A stretch of DNA of 64,000 nucleotides from CAYPFY01 sp964410105 (GTDB taxonomy: Bacteria > Bacteroidota > Ignavibacteria > UBA10030 > SZUA-254): NCBI GenBank assembly GCA_964410105.1, contig CAYPFY010000017.1:10463-74462 (forward strand). Direction: 5' to 3'. How positions within the stretch are numbered: position 1 is the first letter of the stretch; each line of letters opens with the position of its first letter. Both the position numbers and the translations under genes were made by a program. Positions 43,669-52,621 of the stretch are shown here, in pieces. The notes under the pieces are model-generated. The model searched no databases. It worked only from the letters and a program-made list of their open reading frames with translations, and was not told the DNA's origin.

Positions 43669-44719
43669 TGGTGACCTCCTTGCAGAGGTACACATCCTGA
43701 ATTGAATTGAGTATTTTTACCCCTTCTTTCATCGGGCGCTGAAACGCCTTCCTCCCCGAGATCAATCCCATGCCGCCCGCCCGCTTGTTGATTACGGCTG
43801 TCCTGACCGCATCCGCCAGGTCGGATTCGCCCTTGGATTCCCCTCCGGAATTGATGAGCCCGGCCCGCCCCATGTAGTTGTTGGCAACCTGATAACGGCA
43901 GAGATCGATGGGGTGTGCACTCGTCAGATCGGAATAGACTTTCTTGCTGGTCTTTCCGAATTTTAACGCCTCAAACCCTCCGTTGTTCTCCGGCAGTTTC
44001 TGCTTGATGATGTCAGCCTCGATGGTGACGCCAAGATGGTTAGCCTGCCCGGTCAGATCGGCCGAGAGATGATAGTCCTTCTCGGCCGTCTTGAACGCGG
44101 AGTTGCGAAGGTAACACCATAAGACGGTCGCCATTCCAAGCTCATGCGCATGCTGAAAGGCAAGCCCGATTTCCTGAATCTGCCGCTTCGACTCGGCGGA
44201 ACCGAAGTAGATGGTTGCCCCGACCGCCACCGCACCCATGTCAAATGCCTGCTTCACCCGCCCGAAGAATATCTGGTCGTAACTGTTAGGGTAGGAGAGG
44301 AATTCATTGTGGTTGAGCTTGAGGATGAACGGGATTTTGTGCGCATATTTTCTCGCCACCGCTCCGAGTACTCCCAGCGTCGACGCCACGGCGTTGCATC
44401 CCCCCTCCATAGCTAGTCTGACGATGTTCTCAGGGTCAAAATAGATCGGATTCGGCGCAAATGACGCTCCCGCCGAATGCTCTATTCCCTGATCGACCGG
44501 CAGTATGGAGACGTAGCCTGTGTGGGCCAGCCGCCCCTGGTGGATGATCCAGTTGAGGCTTTTCAAAACTGGCACCGGCCTGTCCGACTGGGCATAGATG
44601 CGGTCGACGTAATCAGGGCCCGGCAGCGAGAGCAACGCTTTTGGTATTCCCTTGCAACTGTGCTCGAGGAGCAGCTTCGCATCTCCTCCGATAAGTTTTT
44701 CGATGTCGTTGGCAGTCAT
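43661..44719 (-). CDS. fbaB: Class I fructose-bisphosphate aldolase (FbaB/DhnA type)
   Basis: Cleaves or forms fructose-1,6-bisphosphate through a Schiff base without metal. 352 residues with LPVDQGIEHSAG, GCNAVASTLGVL, PFILKLNHNEFL, VAVGATIYFGS, LGMATVLWCYLRN and AGLINSGGESKGESDL, which are all typical of the archaeal-type class I enzyme of bacteria. Divergent from the HAD gene. An AT-rich TATATTGGG element stands about 40 bases upstream on its strand. Confidence 0.93.
   Translation of the reverse strand: MTANDIEKLIGGDAKLLLEHSCKGIPKALLSLPGPDYVDRIYAQSDRPVPVLKSLNWIIHQGRLAHTGYVSILPVDQGIEHSAGASFAPNPIYFDPENIVRLAMEGGCNAVASTLGVLGAVARKYAHKIPFILKLNHNEFLSYPNSYDQIFFGRVKQAFDMGAVAVGATIYFGSAESKRQIQEIGLAFQHAHELGMATVLWCYLRNSAFKTAEKDYHLSADLTGQANHLGVTIEADIIKQKLPENNGGFEALKFGKTSKKVYSDLTSAHPIDLCRYQVANNYMGRAGLINSGGESKGESDLADAVRTAVINKRAGGMGLISGRKAFQRPMKEGVKILNSIQDVYLCKEVTIA
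43674..43680 (-). promoter_or_regulatory. Perfect Shine-Dalgarno deciding a TTG start
   Basis: On the minus strand AGGAGGT at 43680-43674, five bases before the TTG at 43668. The box is itself inside the last codons of the aldolase (encoding KEV), so the aldolase ends and the cupin-hydrolase begins on the same ribosome path. Confidence 0.65.
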
Positions 44720-44797
44720 GTTTTTTCCAAAAATGAGAGTGCGTCGGCAATGTGAGTCCCAATATACAAAAAAGGGGATAAAAATTCAGCGAATTTT

Positions 44798-44826
44798 TTG
44801 AAACTCCCTCGTCTTTTTGGTATATT
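44798..44826 (+). promoter_or_regulatory. Promoter TTGAAA-N17-TATATT, nearly leaderless
   Basis: TTGAAA at 44798-44803, 17 bases, TATATT at 44821-44826, and the ATG of the HAD gene eight bases later. With a usual start six to seven bases after the -10 box, the mRNA would begin almost at the ATG. Confidence 0.42.
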
Positions 44827-44834
44827 TTGACACG

Positions 44835-45491
44835 ATGAAACAGATTTCCTGCATCATTTTCGATCTCGACGGCACGCTCTCTCAAACGAATGAGCTGATC
44901 TACGCGACTTTTAATCATGTGGCGGAAAAATATCTCCGGAAAACTTTCACCCCGGTGGAAATTACCGCACTTTTCGGCCCCCCGGAAGAGGTCGCCATTG
45001 AGAAGCTGGTCGGAAGAGATTCTTCGGACGCGATCGAGGATTATTATGCGTACTACGAAACCCACCACCCCCGTCTGGCCTCCGCCTATGACGGAATCCG
45101 GGAAATGCTGGAGTTTCTCCGGACGAAGGGGATCATTCTCGCCATCTTCACGGGGAAGGGGAGGAGGACCGCCCTCATTACCCTGAAACAGATCGGGATC
45201 GTCCAGTATTTTGATCTGATCGTCACAGGGACCGATGTGACAAACCATAAGCCCTCTCCCGAAGGTATCCAGAGGGTTCTGGAAAGATTCTCGCTCGAGC
45301 CCTCTCAGGTTCTGATGGTCGGCGACGCCGTCTCCGATGTCAAGGCCGCCCGGGGAGCCGGTGTGAATATCGCCTCCGTCCTCTGGGATTCCTACGCGAA
45401 GGAGCATGTTCTCGAAATGGACGTCGATTACCGCTTCCACAGCGTCGAGGAGTTCGTTGCCTGGCTGAAAAAAAGTCTGGGTCAGCCATGA
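44835..45491 (+). CDS. HAD-superfamily hydrolase, phosphoglycolate-phosphatase-like
   Basis: A 218-residue HAD phosphatase with a C1 helical cap. Motif I IFDLDGTLSQTNE, motif II FTGKGRRT, motif III lysine in TNHKPSPEG and motif IV MVGDAVSDVKAARGAG. The layout is that of Gph/PpaX/beta-phosphoglucomutase relatives; the substrate is not predicted. ATG at 44835 is selected because the sequence before (YFDT) lies in the promoter. Its stop overlaps the next start (ATGA at 45488). Confidence 0.86.
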   Translation: MKQISCIIFDLDGTLSQTNELIYATFNHVAEKYLRKTFTPVEITALFGPPEEVAIEKLVGRDSSDAIEDYYAYYETHHPRLASAYDGIREMLEFLRTKGIILAIFTGKGRRTALITLKQIGIVQYFDLIVTGTDVTNHKPSPEGIQRVLERFSLEPSQVLMVGDAVSDVKAARGAGVNIASVLWDSYAKEHVLEMDVDYRFHSVEEFVAWLKKSLGQP

Positions 45492-46510
45492 GCAATTTCA
45501 CCCCGGCTGAGGAGCGCGCGATGACGGAAAAAATTCCGGTCGGAGTGGTCGGCGTCGGCCACCTGGGATCGCTTCACGCGAAGTTCCTCGCCTCCCTTCC
45601 CGGATCCCATCTGGTCGGGGTCAGCGATATCGATAAGGCCCGGGCCGACGCGGTCGCCCTCGAATGTTCCACCACATCCTTCACCTCGGCCGACGATCTG
45701 ATGGAAAAGGTCAGGGCCGTCAGTATCGCCACCCCGACCGCTGCCCATTTTGATATCGCCCGGAAGGCGATGAGCCGGGGGCTGCATGTTTTTATCGAGA
45801 AACCGATAACCCGGACGACGAGCGACGCCGAGTCGCTCGTTCGTCTTGCCCGCGAACGCGGGCTCATCGCCCAGGTGGGGCATATCGAGCGGTTCAACCC
45901 CGCGATTCTCGCCCTCGAATCTTATCTCGTCGAGCCGCTATTTGTGGAATCGCACCGGCTCGCGCAGTTTAATGCGCGCGGGACAGATGTTGCCGTCGTG
46001 CTCGACCTTATGATTCACGACATCGACATAATTCTGTCCCTGGTAAAATCCCCGGTGGAAAGTATCGAGGCAAACGGGGTGCCGGTCGTCTCCGATACGA
46101 TCGATATCGCAAATGCCCGTCTGCAGTTTTCAAACGGATGCGTGGCGAACGTGACCGCAAGCCGCATTTCACAAAAGAAGATGAGGAAGATGAGGCTCTT
46201 CCAGAGGGACGCGTATATTTCAATAGATTTCTCCGACGGCGTTGCAGAGGTGTTCCGGCTCGCCGACGCCGGATCTCATTCTTCTTCGATGACCCTCGGC
46301 GAGATCGCCCTCGCCAGGGGGCGGAAAAAGATTCTCTACGAACAGCCTCCCGTGAAGGATGTCGACGCCCTCCAGCATGAACTGAGTATGTTCATCGAAT
46401 CCGTCCGGACCGGGAAACCCCCGGTTGTCTCCGCCGAGGATGGGACGCGGGCCCTCCGGGTGGCCAATGAGATCATGCGTAAAATAAGCGAACAGAAGTT
46501 TTCGGTGTGA
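45488..46510 (+). CDS. Gfo/Idh/MocA-family sugar oxidoreductase
   Basis: A 340-residue NAD(P)-dependent dehydrogenase: GVVGVGHLGSLHAKF dinucleotide motif, HVFIEKPIT (the EKP catalytic lysine) and VGHIERFNPAI. The family acts on hexose or nucleotide-sugar hydroxyls. VGHIERFNP occurs in enzymes such as UDP-GlcNAc 3-dehydrogenases (GnnA-type) of LPS synthesis, but this is a guess; no aminotransferase GnnB is adjacent. ATGA overlap before and GTGA overlap after, so HAD, this gene and cca form one tight unit. Confidence 0.87.
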   Translation: MSNFTPAEERAMTEKIPVGVVGVGHLGSLHAKFLASLPGSHLVGVSDIDKARADAVALECSTTSFTSADDLMEKVRAVSIATPTAAHFDIARKAMSRGLHVFIEKPITRTTSDAESLVRLARERGLIAQVGHIERFNPAILALESYLVEPLFVESHRLAQFNARGTDVAVVLDLMIHDIDIILSLVKSPVESIEANGVPVVSDTIDIANARLQFSNGCVANVTASRISQKKMRKMRLFQRDAYISIDFSDGVAEVFRLADAGSHSSSMTLGEIALARGRKKILYEQPPVKDVDALQHELSMFIESVRTGKPPVVSAEDGTRALRVANEIMRKISEQKFSV

Positions 46511-47928
46511 AGCCTCGCGTCGCTCATCAGTCGATAGATATCTCGGACAAGAATCTCCTGCGCATCGGCGATATCGCCGATAACGAGGGGGTCGAGGCGT
46601 ATGTGGTGGGGGGGTTTCTGCGCGATACGCTGCTCGGCCAGGACCGCACCGATATCGATATCACCGTCGTCGGAGACGGGATCGAGTTCGCCCGCCTCGT
46701 CGCACGGTCGATCGGGATCGAGAATGTCGTCACCTACGAGAAGTTCGGTACGGCGATGCTCCCGATCCCCGGGGGCAAGATCGAATTTGTCTCCGCCCGC
46801 GAGGAGAGCTATACTCCCGGTTCCCGGAAACCCGCGGTGAAAAGGGCTTCTCTGGAGAGCGATCTCTCTCGCCGCGATTTTACGGTGAACACTCTCGCCT
46901 CCCCCCTGAACGCGCCACGCCGCGGCGAGCTGATCGATCCCTTCGACGGCCAGGGAGATATCGCAAAGAAACTGCTGCGGACTCCCCTCGAGCCGGCCAA
47001 AACTTTTGAGGACGACCCGCTCCGCATGATGCGCGCCGTCAGGTTCGCTTCTCAACTGCAATTTACGATCGAACCATCGGCGCTCGCGGCGATCCGCACG
47101 ATGGCCGGGCGGATAACGATTGTCTCACAGGAACGGGTGACGGACGAGTTTCTCAAAATTCTCCTGACTTCAAAGCCGTCCGTCGGCCTTCTTCTTCTCT
47201 ATGAATCCGGGCTCGCCCCGCATGTTTTTCCGGAGCTGGTCGAGATGGTGGGGGTCGAACAGCGGAAGGACTATCATCACAAGGATGTTTTCCTGCATAC
47301 TCTGAAGGTGGTCGACAATATCTCGGCTGAGACCAGCGATCTGTGGCTCCGGTTTGTCGCCCTTGTGCACGATATCGCAAAGCCGAAGACAAAAGCATTC
47401 CGGGAAGGGACCGGGTGGACCTTCCACGGCCACGAGGATCTCGGAGCCCGGATGATGAGGTCGATTTTTCAGAAGCTCCGACTCCCGATGGATAAGCTCG
47501 CCTATGTGGAGAAACTTGTAAGACTGCATCTTCGGCCAATGGCGCTCGTGAGCGAGGAAATCACAGATTCCGCCGTCAGACGGCTCTTGTTCGAATCGGG
47601 CCCTGAAATCGACGATTTGATGGTTCTTTGCCGCGCCGATATCACATCGCAAAACCCCCAGCGAGTTGCCCGGTATCTCAAGAATTACGATATTGTAATG
47701 GAGAAAATGAGGGAGGTGGAAGAGAAAGACCGGCTGCGGAACTGGCAACCGCCCGTGCGGGGCTTCGAAATCATGGAGGTCTGCGGCATTCCACCCAGCC
47801 CGCTTGTAGGTATCCTCAAGGATAAAATAGAGGAGGCTATCCTCGACGGCCGCATCCCGAATGAACACGATGCCGCGCTGGCCTATCTTCTCAGCATCAA
47901 AGATGAGGTTTTGAGGGAGAAATCATGA
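46507..47928 (+). CDS. cca: CCA tRNA nucleotidyltransferase (with HD domain)
   Basis: Adds or repairs the 3' CCA end of tRNA; class II nucleotidyltransferase. 473 residues. The catalytic head has VGGFLRDTLLGQDRTDIDITVVG (the G-G and D-x-D pair), FVSAREESY and SLESDLSRRDFTVNTLA (the ERR..DFT region), DPLRMMRAVRFASQL. An HD domain follows: HHKDVFLHTLKVVDNI and VHDIAKPKT. In this class the HD domain is a phosphohydrolase. GTG start overlapping the previous stop. Poly(A) polymerase-like variants look similar, but the HD arrangement supports CCA. Confidence 0.93.
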   Translation: MKPRVAHQSIDISDKNLLRIGDIADNEGVEAYVVGGFLRDTLLGQDRTDIDITVVGDGIEFARLVARSIGIENVVTYEKFGTAMLPIPGGKIEFVSAREESYTPGSRKPAVKRASLESDLSRRDFTVNTLASPLNAPRRGELIDPFDGQGDIAKKLLRTPLEPAKTFEDDPLRMMRAVRFASQLQFTIEPSALAAIRTMAGRITIVSQERVTDEFLKILLTSKPSVGLLLLYESGLAPHVFPELVEMVGVEQRKDYHHKDVFLHTLKVVDNISAETSDLWLRFVALVHDIAKPKTKAFREGTGWTFHGHEDLGARMMRSIFQKLRLPMDKLAYVEKLVRLHLRPMALVSEEITDSAVRRLLFESGPEIDDLMVLCRADITSQNPQRVARYLKNYDIVMEKMREVEEKDRLRNWQPPVRGFEIMEVCGIPPSPLVGILKDKIEEAILDGRIPNEHDAALAYLLSIKDEVLREKS

Positions 47929-48025
47929 ATATCCAGCCCGCGTAACTTTTTCCCCCGAACCCCGTTTACAGGGTAGTGTTCCGCGGGTTCTTCCATAACG
48001 CTTAATCTGATCGGAGTTTTTTACC

Positions 48026-49408
48026 ATGAAATTGATAGCCTTGATTCTCGTTTTCGGCTTCCTGCGGACCGCGTTCTCACAAGCCCCTCCGCAGTCAGCC
48101 GCGTCCCCTGCCGTCAGCCTCACGCTTGATAAATGCGTGGAGATGGCCGTTGAAAAGAACTCATCGGTCATTCAGGCCCAAAATTCTCTCGAAGCCCTGC
48201 ATAGCGACGTGCAGGCCGCCGTCGGGAACCTCCTCCCGACGCTCGAAGCTTCCGTTTCGTATTTCAACCGGCGGGACTGGTCCCCCGCTACCGCCGCGGG
48301 GACGAGGTTTATCACAGGGGTCGGAGAAATCTCGACTCCCCCCTCCGACGGCTTCTCACTCAGCGAGTCTTACAACGCAGGGTTCGACGGCCGGATCATT
48401 CTTTTTAACGGTTTTGCCAACTATGCCACGGTGAATCGCACGAAAGCCGTTGCAAGCGCGGGAGAGTATAACCTCACCCGAACCCAGCAGAATACGATCA
48501 TCCAGACGAATTCCCTCTTCCTCGATGTGGTGCGCACCTATCAGCTTTTGAAGGTGTCGGACGACAATCTCAAGCGCAGCCAGCGCCAGCTCGAACGGAT
48601 TACCGAATCCAACAAGGTCGGCTCCGTCGCCCTCGCCGACGTCTACCGGCAGCGTGTCCAGGTGGGCACCGACGAACTGAGCCTTATCACCGCCCAGAGC
48701 AACCACGAGAAGGCGAAGGCGGACCTCATCGCGTACCTCGGCATCGATTATAACCAGGAATATAGATTCGATTTTACCGGGATCCCCGATAATATCGATA
48801 CCATGGAGTTCGCTGCGCTGAACGCCCGCTACGCCGACTTCAATGGAATTGTCAGCACGGCCGTCGAAAAGCGGCCCGACTACCAGGGTTCAGTCGAAAA
48901 TCTCAACAGCGCCGATGCCTCGGTGACGAGCGCGAAGGCCGGTTATTTTCCGACGATAAGCGCCTCCGGGTCTTACGGGTATACGAACCAGTATTTCAGC
49001 AATCTCTCCGACAACCGGAATCTCTCGATTACGCTGAGCGTGTCTCTCCCGATATTCAACGGCTTTTCCACCCAGAACTCGATTCAGCAAGCGCAGGTGA
49101 ACCGCCGCAACGCGGACGAAAAGCTGAAACAGTCCCAGAGACAGATCCGCGTCGATGTGCGGAAGGCTCTGCTCGATCTTGAAGCGTCCGAGAAAGCGGT
49201 GACTGTGACGCAGACGAGCGTGGAATCGGCCGATATGGACCGGAAGATCGCCGAAGAAAAGTATAACCTCGGCGCAGGGACGCTGCTCGACCTCCTGATC
49301 GCGAACGCAAATTATACCACATCTCTGAGCAACAAGGTAAAGGCCGTGACGGATTATCTCCTTGCGAAAAAACAGGCTGACTATGCTCTCGGCACCATAT
49401 CCAAATAA
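48026..49408 (+). CDS. TolC-family outer-membrane efflux protein
   Basis: A 460-residue exported outer-membrane channel (signal peptide MKLIALILVFGFLRTAFSQ). Two OEP repeats: residues about 40-240 (SLTLDKCVEMAVEKNSSVIQAQNSLEAL, with a beta strand GRIILFNGFANYATV) and about 270-455 (AVEKRPDYQGSVENLNSADASVTSAKAGYFPTIS, SLPIFNGFSTQNSIQQAQVNRRNAD). Repeated 'PIFNGF' and 'LFNGF' strands are family marks. Heads the six-gene efflux operon; GGAG precedes the ATG. Confidence 0.93.
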   Translation: MKLIALILVFGFLRTAFSQAPPQSAASPAVSLTLDKCVEMAVEKNSSVIQAQNSLEALHSDVQAAVGNLLPTLEASVSYFNRRDWSPATAAGTRFITGVGEISTPPSDGFSLSESYNAGFDGRIILFNGFANYATVNRTKAVASAGEYNLTRTQQNTIIQTNSLFLDVVRTYQLLKVSDDNLKRSQRQLERITESNKVGSVALADVYRQRVQVGTDELSLITAQSNHEKAKADLIAYLGIDYNQEYRFDFTGIPDNIDTMEFAALNARYADFNGIVSTAVEKRPDYQGSVENLNSADASVTSAKAGYFPTISASGSYGYTNQYFSNLSDNRNLSITLSVSLPIFNGFSTQNSIQQAQVNRRNADEKLKQSQRQIRVDVRKALLDLEASEKAVTVTQTSVESADMDRKIAEEKYNLGAGTLLDLLIANANYTTSLSNKVKAVTDYLLAKKQADYALGTISK

Positions 49409-49419
49409 GGAATTTTATT

Positions 49420-50670
49420 ATGGCGAATAAAAAATCGAAGAAGAAGGTTATCATTTTTTCCGCAAGCGGATTCCTGCTCCTTGTGGTCACCGTGCTCGTC
49501 ATCATGGGGAGCAAGAAGGAGCCGGTCTTTACCGTGCAGACGGAAAAAGTTCAACGCCGCACGATAACGCAGGCGGTGACCGCCACCGGGAAGATTTATC
49601 CCGAGGTGCAGGTGGTCATCACCCCGGAGGTGAGCGGCGAGATTATCGCCCTTCCCGTTAAGGAGGGTTACAGGGTGAAAAAGGGAGATCTCCTGATGAG
49701 GATCAAGCCGGACATCTATATGGCCCTCCGGGATCAGTCCCTCTCCGGCCTGAGCTCCGCCAAGGCAAGCCTCCAGAAGAGCGAGTCGGAACATAAGCGC
49801 GCAAAAGAACTTTTTTCGAAAAATCTTATTTCGAGCGCGGAGCTCGAACAGGTGAGCACGGCGTACGAGCTCGCCCATGCGAATTTCACTCAGGCGGAAG
49901 CGGGTCTCAAACAATCGACCGAGAATCTGGCGAAAACGACGATCTATGCTCCCATGGACGGCACGATCAACCAGCTGGCGGTGGAGCTCGGCGAACGCGT
50001 GCTCGGCACAAGCCAGTTCCAGGGGACCACGGTGATGAACGTCGCCGATCTCTCCCGCATGGAGGCCCGGGTGGATGTCGGCGAGAATGATATCATTCTG
50101 GTTTCGATCGGCGATACGACCCGCGTCGCCGTCGATGCCCTCCCGGACCGGAAACTCACCGGCATTGTCTACGAGATCGGGAATTCCGCGAAGACCAAAG
50201 GGCTCGGAACTCAGGAGGAAGTGACGAATTTTGAGGTGAAAATCCGCGTCGTCGATAAGGATGTCGTGCTGAGGCCCGGGATGTCAATGACGGCCACGAT
50301 CGAGACCGAGACGAAGAAGAACGTTTTGTCAGTCCCGATTCAGAGCGTCACCACCCGCTCCGCGAACCGCGAGATGGGGAAAGGGTCGTCCGACGGGGGC
50401 GGCGGCGATGATAATGTTCAGGAACCGCGCCCGAAGGTGAAGAGCGAGAAGCCGAAGGAGATCGTTTTCCTCGTCGATAACGGCGTCGCGAAATCCGCCG
50501 AGGTGAAACGCGGGATTTCCGACGATACGTATATGGAAATCGTTTCCGGCCTCCAGGAGAATAAAGAGGTGGTCTCCGGCAGCTATAAGGCGATCAGCCG
50601 GGAACTCGAGGAGGGCTCCAAGGTCAAGGTCGACAACGCGAAGCACAAACCCGGAACGCAGAAACAATAG
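49420..50670 (+). CDS. RND/MacA-type periplasmic adaptor
   Basis: A 416-residue membrane-fusion protein with an N-terminal anchor (VIIFSASGFLLLVVTVLVIM), barrel-sandwich halves (KIYPEVQVVITPEVSGEIIALPVKEGYRVKKGDLLMRI and TTIYAPMDGTINQLAVELGERV), a coiled-coil hairpin between (SGLSSAKASLQKSESEHKRAKELF...) and a beta-barrel with VGENDIILVSIGDTTRV. A charged Gly/Asp-rich insert (SSDGGGGDDNVQEPRPKVKSEK) near residue 325 is unusual. Twelve bases after tolC. Confidence 0.92.
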   Translation: MANKKSKKKVIIFSASGFLLLVVTVLVIMGSKKEPVFTVQTEKVQRRTITQAVTATGKIYPEVQVVITPEVSGEIIALPVKEGYRVKKGDLLMRIKPDIYMALRDQSLSGLSSAKASLQKSESEHKRAKELFSKNLISSAELEQVSTAYELAHANFTQAEAGLKQSTENLAKTTIYAPMDGTINQLAVELGERVLGTSQFQGTTVMNVADLSRMEARVDVGENDIILVSIGDTTRVAVDALPDRKLTGIVYEIGNSAKTKGLGTQEEVTNFEVKIRVVDKDVVLRPGMSMTATIETETKKNVLSVPIQSVTTRSANREMGKGSSDGGGGDDNVQEPRPKVKSEKPKEIVFLVDNGVAKSAEVKRGISDDTYMEIVSGLQENKEVVSGSYKAISRELEEGSKVKVDNAKHKPGTQKQ

Positions 50671-50678
50671 GAGTTTTT

Positions 50679-51392
50679 ATGAATCTAGTCATCAACCTTC
50701 AGCAGATCACGAAGGTCTACGATATGGGAGGCGCCGAAGAGGTGCACGCGCTTCGCGGGGTTTCCGTCCAGATCCACAAGAACGAGTATGTGGCGATAAT
50801 GGGCCCCTCCGGTTCCGGGAAGTCTACGCTCATGAATATCATTGGATGCCTCGATACTCCGACGTCCGGCCTCTATGAGTTCAATGGGGTGAATGTGAGC
50901 GAGATGAACGATAACGAGCTTGCCAAAGTGCGCAATAAGGAAATCGGTTTCGTTTTCCAGACTTTTAACCTCCTTGCCCGGTCCAATGCCCTGCATAATG
51001 TGGAACTTCCCCTGATTTACGCCGGGGTCACCTCGGCCGACCGGAGACGCCTCGCCCATGAGGCTCTCACTCATGTCGGTCTCGGAGATCGGGTGAATCA
51101 TAGGCCGAATGAACTGTCGGGCGGCCAGCGCCAGCGCGTGGCCGTCGCCCGTGCCCTTGTGAATAAACCCTCAATTCTTCTCGCCGATGAACCGACCGGA
51201 AACCTTGATACCAAGACAGGCGAAGAGATTATGGCCCTCTTCGGAGAGCTTCACCGTCAGGGGAATACGATTATTCTCGTCACTCACGAGGAATCCGTCG
51301 CCGAACATGCCCATAGGGTCGTGCGCGTCCGCGACGGTCACATCGAGAGCGATCTGTCCACCGAGAAGACCACGATGGTCCAACACGCCTGA
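50679..51392 (+). CDS. MacB/LolD-type ABC transporter ATPase
   Basis: A 237-residue ATPase: Walker A GPSGSGKST, Q-loop FVFQTFNLLARSNALHNVELPLIYAG (the signature of the MacB/LolD/FtsE group), signature LSGGQRQRV, Walker B ILLADEPTGNLD and the switch histidine in ILVTHEESVAEHAHR. It would energise the three permeases that follow, by mechanotransmission rather than by substrate passage through the membrane. ATP-binding motifs are intact. Confidence 0.95.
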   Translation: MNLVINLQQITKVYDMGGAEEVHALRGVSVQIHKNEYVAIMGPSGSGKSTLMNIIGCLDTPTSGLYEFNGVNVSEMNDNELAKVRNKEIGFVFQTFNLLARSNALHNVELPLIYAGVTSADRRRLAHEALTHVGLGDRVNHRPNELSGGQRQRVAVARALVNKPSILLADEPTGNLDTKTGEEIMALFGELHRQGNTIILVTHEESVAEHAHRVVRVRDGHIESDLSTEKTTMVQHA

Positions 51393-51397
51393 GCGCC

Positions 51398-52621
51398 ATG
51401 CACACTCTTTTTGAGATACGGGAAGGTCTCCTGATATCGTTCCGGGCTATCCGCGCCAATAAGATGCGCTCCGCCCTGACGACTCTCGGGATCGTGATCG
51501 GAATCGTCTCCGTGACGATGATGGCCACCGCCATCGAAGGGGTGAACCGGGCCTTTGAAAAGAGCGCCTCCGCCTTCGGCTCAAAAGTTCTCTATATACA
51601 GAAATTTCCGTGGGTCGGCGGCGATGACTGGTGGAAGTACCGCAACCGCAAGGATCTGAAGGTGGAATACGCCGACTTCGTGGCCCGGCAGGCGACCCTC
51701 GTCGACGCCATCGCCCCCGCGGTCAGCTCCGTGAAGGATGCCCGGTTCGGCTCGCGTTCAATGCTGAATGCCTGGGTGACCGGTACGACTCACGCGTACC
51801 AGGAAGCCTCGGGGACCACGATCGCGGATGGCAGATTTTTCTCCCCGGAGGAATCGGATGGCGGGCGCCCCGTCTGCGCCATCGGCGCCAATGTCGCCGA
51901 AACTCTCTTCCCCAATGTCAACCCGATCGACCAGACGATCAGGGTCGGAGGCTTTCCCTACCGCGTGCTCGCCGTGTTTGAGAAACAGGGAGGGCTGTTC
52001 GGCGCCTTTACCTCCGATAACAGGATTTATGTTCCGATTTATTCGTTTCTTACCCAGTTCGGCACTCACCGCGATGTCACCCTTAACGTCCGAATTGCCC
52101 GGGACGCGGATATCGAGGATGCCAAAGAGGAACTCCGGGGAATCATGCGAAAGGTGCGCCACCTGAACCCCGGCCAGGAGGACGATTTCAATATCAACGA
52201 GCAGGATCTTCTCACCCAGGTGTTCGGCACCATCACCGGGGTCATCGCCGGCGTGGGCTTTTTCATCACGGGGCTTTCCCTGTTCGTGGGCGGGATCGGG
52301 ATTATGAACATCATGTATGTCTCCGTCACCGAACGGACCCGCGAAATCGGAATCCGCAAGGCGATCGGCGCACGCCGCCGCACGATTTTGTTCCAGTTTC
52401 TCGTCGAGGCCGCTCTGATCTGCCTCATCGGCGGCATCATGGGCCTCATCATCTCGTACCCCTTGAGCCTTATCGCGAATCAGGTGCTGCCGACCGCCAT
52501 GCCCGTCTCCGTCGTCGGCCTCGCGCTTCTCGTCTCGCTGCTGGTGGGCGTCATTTCCGGATTCCTCCCCGCATTCCGCGCATCGAAGATGGACCCCGTC
52601 GATGCTCTCCGCTACGAGTAA
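51398..52621 (+). CDS. MacB-type ABC permease, first of three
   Basis: 407 residues: helix KMRSALTTLGIVIGIVSVTMMATAIEG, MacB_PCD periplasmic domain, then GVGFFITGLSLFVGGIGIMNIMYVSV, TERTREIGIRKAIGARRRTI coupling loop and a terminal DPVDALRYE. It is the most divergent of the three permeases (no aspect of the TLLGI..VFSII start shared by the next two). It ends immediately before the next start (TAA then ATG). Confidence 0.93.
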   Translation: MHTLFEIREGLLISFRAIRANKMRSALTTLGIVIGIVSVTMMATAIEGVNRAFEKSASAFGSKVLYIQKFPWVGGDDWWKYRNRKDLKVEYADFVARQATLVDAIAPAVSSVKDARFGSRSMLNAWVTGTTHAYQEASGTTIADGRFFSPEESDGGRPVCAIGANVAETLFPNVNPIDQTIRVGGFPYRVLAVFEKQGGLFGAFTSDNRIYVPIYSFLTQFGTHRDVTLNVRIARDADIEDAKEELRGIMRKVRHLNPGQEDDFNINEQDLLTQVFGTITGVIAGVGFFITGLSLFVGGIGIMNIMYVSVTERTREIGIRKAIGARRRTILFQFLVEAALICLIGGIMGLIISYPLSLIANQVLPTAMPVSVVGLALLVSLLVGVISGFLPAFRASKMDPVDALRYE

